Shown: piece after piece, positions 1 through 6,293 of the stretch | How the letters are laid out: every line of letters starts with the position of its first letter | How positions within the stretch are numbered: position 1 is the stretch's first letter | Assembly: GCA_021789565.1 (NCBI GenBank) | Contig: JAJYJL010000362.1 | Location: 1-7,496, forward strand | Origin: Acidobacteriota bacterium | Lineage (GTDB): Bacteria; Acidobacteriota; Terriglobia; UBA7540 | Direction: 5' to 3' | DNA length: 7,496 nucleotides | Translations under genes and position numbers: made by a program | The notes under the pieces: generated by a model | Database searches by the model: none | Seen by the model: the letters and a program-made list of their open reading frames with translations, nothing else | What the model was told of the DNA's origin: nothing

Positions 1-600
1 GGTCACGACCGCCACAGTTGATCCCGCGGCAAATCTTTCTTTGATTCCTTCAACTCCCACCAGAGCGTCTTCCGGTGGCACGCAGTTGTCGATGGCGACG
101 TCGGCCAAGTCGGAGAGCTGCTTGCCACTGGAATGGGTTGCCTTCGACTGCCGGTAATTCTGGTGGGAAGAAACCGTCACCACCTTCAGACCGCGGCTCC
201 TGGCCTCAATCGCTACCTCCACCGGAGCAGCGTTCAGCCCGCCATGTGAAAAAACCATAATGGTGTCGCGCGGTTCGAGGGAGTAGCTGGCCAGAATGTT
301 TTTCGCGTAACCCTCTTCGCGCTCGAGCCACAGGAGTTCGCGCGCACCGCCCGGCCCCACCACGTTGAACCACATCAGCCGCGGATCGTAAATCGGGCAG
401 AACCCCACAAAGCTGCCGTAGCGCGGGAAAATATCCAGCACGGGGATCACCGAATGCCCGCTGCCGAAAAGGTAGACCAGCCCTTCGGCCCGGATGGATT
501 CCGCCATGGCCGCCGCGGCTTTTTCGATAGCCGGCCGCTGGGTTTGTTCGATCCGTTTGAGGACTTCGTTGATTTGAGAAAAGTATTTTTCTGCTGACAT
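1..600 (-). CDS. SIS-domain phosphosugar-binding protein, UPF0309-like (C-terminus cut by window edge)
   Basis: The minus strand is open from an ATG at 600-598 to the left edge, giving 200 residues with no stop. The family's usual length is near 245, so about 45 residues lie outside. The N-terminus (MSAEKYFSQINEVLKRIEQ) resembles the helical start of UPF0309 proteins. A phosphosugar-binding loop GSGHS lies at residues 46-50, and a second SIS loop, FSHGGLN, at 117-123. The block SSGKQLSDLADVAIDN (157-172), followed by CVPPEDAL, is the strongest family marker. SIS domains bind phosphorylated sugars as isomerases or as sensor domains; the reaction of this subfamily is not established, and a cytoplasmic location is expected. 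An AGGA lies 4 nt before the chosen ATG. An in-frame ATG at 624-622 would add eight residues (MGDEEQDT), and an in-frame TAG at 693-691 bars further extension. The second SIS loop has His-Gly where many relatives have Asn-Ser. The family call is strong; the function is open. Confidence 0.88.
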   Translation of the reverse strand, partial: MSAEKYFSQINEVLKRIEQTQRPAIEKAAAAMAESIRAEGLVYLFGSGHSVIPVLDIFPRYGSFVGFCPIYDPRLMWFNVVGPGGARELLWLEREEGYAKNILASYSLEPRDTIMVFSHGGLNAAPVEVAIEARSRGLKVVTVSSHQNYRQSKATHSSGKQLSDLADVAIDNCVPPEDALVGVEGIKERFAAGSTVAVVT

Positions 601-666
601 AGTGTCCTGTTCTTCGTCTCCCATAACGAATTTGCGCCGGGCCCCACTGAACAAGCAGACGGAGAC
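600..666. repeat. Imperfect direct repeat, copy 1 (SIS-proximal)
   Basis: This 67-bp segment aligns without gaps to 972-1038 (offset 372) with 53 of 67 identical bases by hand count. The ends are invariant: 15 bp at 604-618 and 18 bp at 649-666. Nearly all the differences fall in the central 30 bp. On the minus strand the copy ends on the A of the SIS start codon, so it forms that gene's immediate leader and contains its AGGA. The conserved arms include TGTTC (608-612) and GAACA (649-653), which are complementary and could form a short stem. Confidence 0.8.
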
Positions 667-900
667 GACGGGGTTGTGTTTGCGCGACAGCTAAAAATCC
701 GAAGAGTTTGGGACCAAAATCCGCAGGGCTGAGCCGGCCAAAGGTTTTGCGGCTCCTCTGCACAAGCCGATGACCATTGCTTCCGGTGCTCGGTATCGCG
801 CCCAACTCTCCGTTTCAGATGAGGACCATGGCAATTGTTACCGCTGAAACTGTAAGCGACACTTTTACACCCATGGCGTGCCTCGTGGCAAGCGCACATC

Positions 901-940
901 GGCCCCGGCCAGGGAATTCAAGGACATACGAGGCCGGGCC
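901..940. other. GC-rich inverted repeat (potential hairpin)
   Basis: GGCCCCGGCC at 901-910 pairs with GGCCGGGCC at 932-940, giving nine G-C pairs with one bulged C and a 21-nt loop. No T-run follows on either strand, so it is not a canonical intrinsic terminator. Role unknown; GC-only arms of this size can occur by chance in such a genome. Confidence 0.4.
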
Positions 941-971
941 AGTCAGGGCACAAGCTCCCCCGGATCCCGGG

Positions 972-1038
972 TAGCGTCCTGTTCTTCGTCGCCCAGAGTG
1001 AACAAATGCGGTGCCTTACTGAACAAGCAGACGGAGAC
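972..1038. repeat. Imperfect direct repeat, copy 2
   Basis: This is the partner of 600-666, in the same orientation and 372 bp away. It keeps the same invariant ends, 976-990 and 1021-1038, around a diverged centre. The TGTTC and GAACA arms are conserved here too. Unlike copy 1 it is not followed by a start codon on the minus strand: the ATG position has become ACC. No gene abuts it, so it may be an old duplicate of the SIS leader or one member of a dispersed repeat family. Confidence 0.8.
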
Positions 1039-1220
1039 AAACCTTTCTAAAAAACCATGCAACGAATCGCCCCGGCATTGAATCAAAAAAATCATGGCCA
1101 GTTCTCATGCTCGAGGCGGGAGCGAGGTGTAGGGTATCTGATGCCGCGGATCTTTCTGGCCTGGCAGTGAGGCGATCCTGAACGATCACGCTGGAATGCA
1201 GTAGGCGTGGGCACTGATAA

Positions 1221-1340
1221 TCGAATATTTATGACCATTAAGTTGCCTGTAAATAATAACTTGAAGCATTAATTTTACGAAATACAGATTGGTCGATTTG
1301 TGTAATCGATAATGCGAAAATTCAGGTGATTTCTAGTTCT
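1221..1340 (+). promoter_or_regulatory. AT-rich putative promoter/operator region upstream of the receptor gene
   Basis: By hand count 84 of these 120 bases are A or T (70%), in sharp contrast with the GC-rich surroundings. It contains a perfect 6-bp inverted repeat with a 5-nt spacer, TCGATT at 1293-1298 and AATCGA at 1304-1309, shaped like a dimeric-regulator site. A -10-like GATAAT lies at 1308-1313, but no good -35 stands at the right distance. TTGCCT (1243-1248) and TTGAAG (1261-1266) are other -35-like hexamers without strong partners. If transcription starts here, the receptor mRNA has a leader of roughly 200 nt. The exact promoter is unresolved. Confidence 0.35.
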
Positions 1341-1513
1341 CATCGGGGTAGCCGCGAGTTCAAATCCTGTTTAATTGTCGCCGCCGCATTCCTCGGGCCA
1401 GTTCCCGCTGCCATTGATCTTCAGGGTTTCTTCATTTCACCAATCCTTGGTTTTTTGAAGTCTCGGCCTAACCGGCCATTGCCATAAAGGGTCATGGGTC
1501 ACGCCTAAGAAAT

Positions 1514-1519
1514 GGAGGT
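1514..1519 (+). promoter_or_regulatory. Strong Shine-Dalgarno site of the receptor gene
   Basis: GGAGGT lies 8 nt before the ATG at 1528, an ideal match and spacing. It decides the receptor start and argues against the overlapping out-of-frame ATG at 1512, which sits within and just before the site. Confidence 0.85.
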
Positions 1520-1527
1520 GTGTATCT

Positions 1528-4500
1528 ATGCAAGCACGTTGTACGTTGAAAGGCTACCTTCGACCTCGTTTTCCCATGGTCGTGGTCGCACTTCTTGCAA
1601 TCCTGATGGTCATTCTGGGCGGAATGCCACTCTCAGCGCAGGAAGTGACAGGCGGAATTACGGGCACTGTCACAGACCCATCCCATGCCGCAGTACCGGG
1701 GGCCACAGTAACTGCCACCGACACGGTTCGTGGCACGGTGTGGTCCACAACAACCAACTCGGCGGGCATTTACAACCTTCCACGGCTTCCGGCTGGGACC
1801 TATACCGTTAAGGCAACAGCCACAGGCTTTGCAACGGCCACGAAGCCGGCTTTTGAACTTCAAATGAACCAGGTTGCGCGCGTAGACTTCGAGCTGCAAG
1901 TCGGCGCGGTGACGCAGACGGTGGAGGTGACGGGTGCTCCCCCGCTCCTCCAGACCGATACGATGCAGAGGGGCTTTGTCACCAACTCGAACTTCAATGT
2001 CAACCTGCCGCTGGCCACGCGCAATTTTATTCAACTAACGTTGCTGGCTCCGGGCGTAACCACCCCTGACCCCAGCTCTTTCCGAAATGGCCAGAGGACC
2101 GGAGGAGGCGGACGGCCTTACGTCAATGGTAACCGCGAGGAAGCCAACAACTTCCTGCTGGACGGAATTGACAATAATCAGACTTCCGACAATCTCACGT
2201 CCTACCAGCCGAGCCCCGATGCTATTCAGGAGTTCAACATCATCACAAGCAATGCACCTGCTCAGTATGGCCAATTCCAGGGCGGCATTATCAGCACGAC
2301 GATCAAGTCGGGAACCAATCACTACCACGGCGATGTGTTTGAGTTTATCCGCAATGACAAGCTCAATGCCAACAACTGGGCGCGCAACTGGGAAGGGTTA
2401 GGAAAGCCCGGGCTGCGCTGGAACACTTTTGGCGGTACCTTTGGTGGTCCTATCAAGAAAGACAAACTTTTCTTTTTTGCCGACTACGAAGGCGAGCGGC
2501 TTGACAACCCGCCAGTGACCAATTCGATCACCGTGATGACCATGGCAGAAAGGAATGGCGATTTCTCGCAGTTGCTCAGCGAGAAGGGTATCCAACTCTA
2601 CAACCCGTGCGCTTCCTTCTCAGGACCCTGCACGGCTCCGGCGAATCCAGGGGCCGCACCCCGCCTGCCGTTTACCACGGCCAACACGGGTCTGGCGGAC
2701 AATATCATTCCCCCGAGCATGATTTCTCCGGTGGCGTCCAATCTTTTTGCCTCCGGGCTGTACGTCAACCCGGTAAACTCCGCTCTGCAGTTCAACGCGT
2801 ACAACACAAGCAGCAGCCGGACCAACAATGACCAGGGCGACGTCAAGGTGGATTACATGCCCAATTCGAATAATCACATCTGGGGGCGTTACTCACAGGG
2901 GTTCCAGACGATTCCGAGCACAAACTCATTCAAGCTCTTCGGCCAGGGCTTTAATGACTCGCCCTACCACGGGGCGGCCGTCGACTGGACCCACACCTTC
3001 AGTCCCACCATGGTCATGGATGCCCGGATGGGCGTAAACCGCATCTACCTGCACAACGGCTCCATCTCGGCCGCGAGTATAGGGAATTTCGGCACCAGCA
3101 TCGGTATTGGAGACGCCAATGTCCATGGCCCGGGGCTGCTGGCTCTCAACTTTACCAATGGTCTTGCCACCAGCATCGGCAGTTCGGACAGCGAAGAGCT
3201 GTTTGCTGACACCACTTATGAACCGACGGTCGATTTTATCCTGACCCACAATCGGCACGAAATCCACATGGGCTTTCAGGCCATTCGGTATCAGATCAAC
3301 ACCTACTACGCAGGCAACAACGGGAAATTCGGGTTGCTGGACTACACCGGGCAGTACACCAGCGGCCCGGTGCCGGGAGCGACGGGAGCCTCCAAGGGAT
3401 TTTCGGAAGCGGATTTCCTGCTGGGTTTGCCCGGCGTGGTAGGACTGGGCGTCAGTGCTGGGACGTGGGGCCAGCGTAGCTGGTTATTTGCCCCGTACGT
3501 TCAGGACAACTGGCGCATTAAGGATGATCTGACCCTCAATCTCGGACTCCGCTGGCAGTACAACCAGCCCTGGTCCGAGGTTTTCAATCGTCAGGCGAAT
3601 TTCGGACCTTTCACTGGCACCGAATACTTTGCCGGCCAGAACAACTGTCCCTACAGCAATTGCAATGCGCTTTACAACAATTACTGGAAGGATTGGGAGC
3701 CCCGAATCGGCTTTGCGTGGACACCGGGCTTCATCAAGAATACTGTCGTCCGCGGCGCCTACACCATCTCTTCCTTCCTGGAAGGCACAGGCACCAACCT
3801 GCGACTTCCTCTGAACCCTCCGTTCCAATCCGAATTCGAGAACGATTACACAACAGGCAGCGCCCTCTACTTCCCCAGTTCAACCTCGAGCCAGGGGCTC
3901 TCCGTGCTGGCCGCGCCTTCCAATCCTTTTGTGAACACCAACATCCGGCTATGGGACCCGAACGTGCGGCCGGATATGACGCAACAGTGGAACATTAGTG
4001 TTGAGCATCAGCTCCCCGCCCAGACGCTGGTTTCTCTGGCATACGTCGGGCAGCATGGAACGCACCTGATGGTCCCGATGCCTTACTTCCAGCGACGCCT
4101 GGTGGGTGAGGCTGGCTGTACCTCGGGTAATGCCGTTCTCCAGTCGGGAGCTACCATCCCAACTTGCGGCAGCCCCTACCTGGCTGGCAACCCTACGCTC
4201 TATAACGAGATCGGCCAGATCTCGGGAACCGAATCAAACGGTGACCAGAGATACGACGCCTTGCAGGCCAGCGTGACCAAGCGCATGACCCATGGTCTGC
4301 AATTGCAGGTCTCCTACACCTATTCCAAGACCATGACGAATGCCATCGGTTATTACGGTGAAGGCGGGCAGGCGGCTTCGAATTCCGCCTACTTCCAGAA
4401 CCTGTATAATGCGGCGTCGGAATGGGGGCCGGCCTTCTTCGACAACACTCACAGCTTCGTCACCGCATACACCTACCAGTTGCCTGTAGGCAAGGGAAAG

Positions 4501-4980
4501 GCGTTCGGGAACCAATGGAACTCTATAACGAACGGAATCCTGGGTGGCTGGGAACTCTCCGGCATCGTCACGGCTCATACAGGGTTGCCCATTACAATTA
4601 TTGGTCCTGACAACTCGGAAACCAAGAGCCGGGGGCCCAAGGCAAATTGTATCGGTCCCGTATCTTACAATCACAACGTGGGACCGGGAACGACATGGTT
4701 CAATACCGGGGCTTTCAAGCAGGCGTTTGTCGGAACCTTCGGCACTTGCGCCAATGGAACGGTGCGTGGGCCTGGGCTGCGTGACTGGGACGTGGGACTT
4801 ATGAAAAACTTCCACGTCACGGAGTCGAAGTACCTCCAGTTCCGGAGTGAGTTCATCAATTTCACCAACACTCCGGCGTTCCAGGCTCCCAATCGAAGTG
4901 TAACCAGTTCTCAGTTCGGCGAAGTGCTGAGCTCACAGGGTGAACGAAACATCCAGTTCGCTCTGAAGTTTTACTTCTAA
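1528..4980 (+). CDS. TonB-dependent-receptor-like outer-membrane protein with carboxypeptidase-regulatory-like domain (Oar-like)
   Basis: This 1150-residue protein is a predicted outer-membrane transporter or adhesin-like beta-barrel of the acidobacterial type. Residues 1-37 form a signal peptide: basic n-region, hydrophobic run 17-32, probable cleavage after LSA. Residues about 40-125 are a carboxypeptidase-regulatory-like domain, recognised by GGITGTVTDPSHAAVPGATV and the later SAGIYNLPRLPAGTYTV. Residues about 130-265 resemble a TonB-receptor plug, with NNFLLDGIDNNQ (207-218), PDAIQEFNIITSNAPAQYG (230-248) and GGIISTTIKSGTNHYHG (252-268). The rest is a long barrel region rich in Asn, Tyr and Phe. 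The C-terminus NIQFALKFYF ends in Phe, the usual BAM recognition signal. The substrate cannot be read from sequence. No SusD-like partner, TonB or ExbBD gene lies nearby. It is followed by a strong stem-loop. The family call is solid; active transport is inferred. Confidence 0.93.
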   Translation: MQARCTLKGYLRPRFPMVVVALLAILMVILGGMPLSAQEVTGGITGTVTDPSHAAVPGATVTATDTVRGTVWSTTTNSAGIYNLPRLPAGTYTVKATATGFATATKPAFELQMNQVARVDFELQVGAVTQTVEVTGAPPLLQTDTMQRGFVTNSNFNVNLPLATRNFIQLTLLAPGVTTPDPSSFRNGQRTGGGGRPYVNGNREEANNFLLDGIDNNQTSDNLTSYQPSPDAIQEFNIITSNAPAQYGQFQGGIISTTIKSGTNHYHGDVFEFIRNDKLNANNWARNWEGLGKPGLRWNTFGGTFGGPIKKDKLFFFADYEGERLDNPPVTNSITVMTMAERNGDFSQLLSEKGIQLYNPCASFSGPCTAPANPGAAPRLPFTTANTGLADNIIPPSMISPVASNLFASGLYVNPVNSALQFNAYNTSSSRTNNDQGDVKVDYMPNSNNHIWGRYSQGFQTIPSTNSFKLFGQGFNDSPYHGAAVDWTHTFSPTMVMDARMGVNRIYLHNGSISAASIGNFGTSIGIGDANVHGPGLLALNFTNGLATSIGSSDSEELFADTTYEPTVDFILTHNRHEIHMGFQAIRYQINTYYAGNNGKFGLLDYTGQYTSGPVPGATGASKGFSEADFLLGLPGVVGLGVSAGTWGQRSWLFAPYVQDNWRIKDDLTLNLGLRWQYNQPWSEVFNRQANFGPFTGTEYFAGQNNCPYSNCNALYNNYWKDWEPRIGFAWTPGFIKNTVVRGAYTISSFLEGTGTNLRLPLNPPFQSEFENDYTTGSALYFPSSTSSQGLSVLAAPSNPFVNTNIRLWDPNVRPDMTQQWNISVEHQLPAQTLVSLAYVGQHGTHLMVPMPYFQRRLVGEAGCTSGNAVLQSGATIPTCGSPYLAGNPTLYNEIGQISGTESNGDQRYDALQASVTKRMTHGLQLQVSYTYSKTMTNAIGYYGEGGQAASNSAYFQNLYNAASEWGPAFFDNTHSFVTAYTYQLPVGKGKAFGNQWNSITNGILGGWELSGIVTAHTGLPITIIGPDNSETKSRGPKANCIGPVSYNHNVGPGTTWFNTGAFKQAFVGTFGTCANGTVRGPGLRDWDVGLMKNFHVTESKYLQFRSEFINFTNTPAFQAPNRSVTSSQFGEVLSSQGERNIQFALKFYF

Positions 4981-4991
4981 CCCACTGCGGC

Positions 4992-5035
4992 GTCACGCCT
5001 CTTGCGGGAACTCAAAAGCTCGCAAGGGGCGTGAC
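4992..5035 (+). terminator. Stem-loop after the receptor gene, probable terminator or mRNA 3' end element
   Basis: GTCACGCCTCTTGCG (4992-5006) pairs with CGCAAGGGGCGTGAC (5021-5035): 15 pairs, one of them a G-T wobble, around a 14-nt loop. It begins 12 nt after the receptor stop codon. No T-run follows, so intrinsic termination is not assured; it may act with Rho or protect the 3' end of the mRNA. Confidence 0.55.
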
Positions 5036-5204
5036 CGCTCTGGCCCTTGGCGTCATCGGGGCCTTCTGGACACTTCCCGCTTCAAGATTCCAGGCAAGAA
5101 ACCTTCTACACAAGACCTGCCGGCGGAAGCCGCGCCTCAGTTCATATCAAACCTTTCTTTTCCTGCCAATGCGGATTCGTGGAACCACAGGCCGAAGTCT
5201 GGGT

Positions 5205-5210
5205 TAGAAT
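5205..5210 (+). promoter_or_regulatory. -10-like element placed for a leaderless mRNA of the amidohydrolase gene
   Basis: TAGAAT ends 6 nt before the GTG at 5217, so a normal start point about 7 nt downstream would fall on the start codon. No Shine-Dalgarno sequence precedes that GTG. The -35 region is poor for the housekeeping sigma factor; GGAACC (5181-5186) lies 18 nt upstream and faintly recalls ECF-sigma sites. Tentative. Confidence 0.3.
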
Positions 5211-5216
5211 ACCGCC

Positions 5217-6182
5217 GTGAACCGCAGAACATTTCTTGGAATCGCGGCGTCCCTCGCCGCCCTGGACATCGACATGAGCGCGCAAACCACGCCTATCCCC
5301 ATCATCGACACTCACATTCACCTGTTCGACCCGAGGCGCCCGCAGGGCATTCCCTGGCCGCCCAGGGACGATACAAAGCTTTACAAACCCGCCCTGCCGG
5401 AGCGCTACCTGAAGGTAACAGAGGGCCAGGGAGTTGTGGGCGCGATTGAAGTGGAATGCAGCCCCTGGCTCGAAGACAACCAGTGGGTGCTGGACATCGC
5501 CGCCAAAGCTCCGGTGATTGTGGGCACGGTGGGCGATCTGGAGCCCGAGAAACCTGACTTCCGCAAGCATCTGGAACGCTTCCATCGCAATCCGCTGTTT
5601 CGCGGCATTCGGTGCGGCAATCTGTGGGGCCGGAACATCAGCCAACAACTCGGGAACCCTGATTTTGTCCACGGCCTCAAAGAACTTGCGACGGCCGGTC
5701 TGGAGATGGATACGGCCAATCCCAGTCCGGAACTGATCGCGGCGGTTGTCCGGCTGACCGACCTCGTTCCCCACCTGCGCGTGGTGATTGACCATCTGCC
5801 GCAGATGCAGGAGCCCGCCGACCCGAAGGTGAAGAAAGAGGTTGAGACCCATCTGCAGGAACTTGGAAAACGGCCACAGGTTTACGTGAAGATGTCGGAA
5901 GTTCTGCGGCGGATTGACGGCCGCCTGCGCCTGGACCTCGATTTTTACAGGCCAACGCTCGACCGCCTCTGGGACATCTTCGGCGAAGACCGCCTGATCT
6001 ATGGCAGCGACTGGCCCAACAGCGACCACATTGAAACCTATCCGCAGGAATTGACGCTGGTGCGCGAATACGTACTCGGCAAGGGCCGCGCCGCAGCCGA
6101 AAAAGTTTTCTGGAAAAATTCCGCCGCCGCCTACCGCTGGATCAAGCGCGACCCCCAACAGCCCGACCCCACCAGGGCCTGA
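5217..6182 (+). CDS. Exported metal-dependent hydrolase, Amidohydro_2 / COG3618 family (L-fuconolactonase-like)
   Basis: This 321-residue TIM-barrel hydrolase belongs to a family that opens lactone or related rings. IIDTHIHLFDPRRPQG (29-44) carries the strand-1 HxH metal-binding pair, H33 and H35. FRGIR is at 128-132 and GLEMD at 161-165. IDHLP (191-195) gives H193. YGSDWPNS (262-269) gives the strand-8 Asp D265. The ending FWKNSAAAYRW matches the family's closing helix. The start is GTG: an in-frame TAG at 5205-5207 blocks extension, and this start alone gives NRRTFLGIAASLAAL, a twin-arginine signal with likely cleavage near MSA/QT. Tat export would place a folded metalloenzyme in the periplasm, whereas characterised fuconolactonases are cytoplasmic. 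The next gene follows after 111 bp on the same strand. The family call is strong; the substrate is unknown. Confidence 0.9.
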   Translation: MNRRTFLGIAASLAALDIDMSAQTTPIPIIDTHIHLFDPRRPQGIPWPPRDDTKLYKPALPERYLKVTEGQGVVGAIEVECSPWLEDNQWVLDIAAKAPVIVGTVGDLEPEKPDFRKHLERFHRNPLFRGIRCGNLWGRNISQQLGNPDFVHGLKELATAGLEMDTANPSPELIAAVVRLTDLVPHLRVVIDHLPQMQEPADPKVKKEVETHLQELGKRPQVYVKMSEVLRRIDGRLRLDLDFYRPTLDRLWDIFGEDRLIYGSDWPNSDHIETYPQELTLVREYVLGKGRAAAEKVFWKNSAAAYRWIKRDPQQPDPTRA

Positions 6183-6201
6183 CCGGATCTGCCGATCGCG
6201 C

Positions 6202-6230
6202 TTCCCTTGCCAACGTTTGTGGCATATACT
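6202..6230 (+). promoter_or_regulatory. Candidate promoter of the CocE/NonD hydrolase gene
   Basis: TATACT at 6225-6230 is a good -10 element about 64 nt before the start codon. At 17 nt spacing the -35 hexamer is only TTCCCT (6202-6207); a better TTGCCA (6207-6212) is too close at 12 nt. The gene could instead be read through from the preceding hydrolase gene. Confidence 0.3.
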
Positions 6231-6293
6231 TTCCGCCTTACGGACTGAACTGAATTTCTTCACCCTGCAAATCAACATATTGGGGAGCACATC

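Larger units (their letters stand above)
601..1527. other. Divergent intergenic region, about 930 bp, no convincing gene
   Basis: This stretch separates the minus-strand SIS gene from the plus-strand receptor, so it should hold both promoters. The open frames inside it lack ribosome-binding sites and family-like sequence. Two are minus-strand frames that overlap the SIS gene out of frame. What can be seen is a pair of 67-bp direct repeats (600-666 and 972-1038), a GC-rich hairpin (901-940), an AT-rich block (1221-1340) and the receptor's Shine-Dalgarno site (1514-1519). Between about 1040 and 1220, and between 1390 and 1510, I see nothing specific. The length is large for a divergent promoter region, so a decayed gene or mobile element cannot be excluded. 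Confidence 0.7.

Noticed and set aside
812..870. GTTTCAG (812-818) and CTGAAAC (844-850) with nearby ACACTTTTACAC, faintly like an insertion-sequence end.
   Set aside because: The inverted arms are only 7 bp, no transposase gene or second terminus is present, and no target duplication can be seen.
206..899. Two long minus-strand frames (206-805 and 447-899).
   Set aside because: Both overlap the SIS gene in other frames. The true frame, open from 600 to the left edge, has clear family motifs.
777..1081. Small plus-strand frames of 65 and 67 codons in the divergent intergenic region.
   Set aside because: They have no ribosome-binding site, overlap repeat copy 2 and the GC hairpin, and have compositions typical of non-coding GC-rich DNA.
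1512..1811. 99-codon plus-strand frame starting just before the receptor gene.
   Set aside because: Its ATG overlaps the receptor's Shine-Dalgarno site and its frame overlaps the receptor signal and first domain. The protein shows no family features.
1498..5000. The 9-mer GTCACGCCT occurs both before (1498-1506) and after (4992-5000) the receptor gene, as if flanking it.
   Set aside because: Nine bases is short, the similarity does not extend further, and the second copy is explained as part of the stem-loop.
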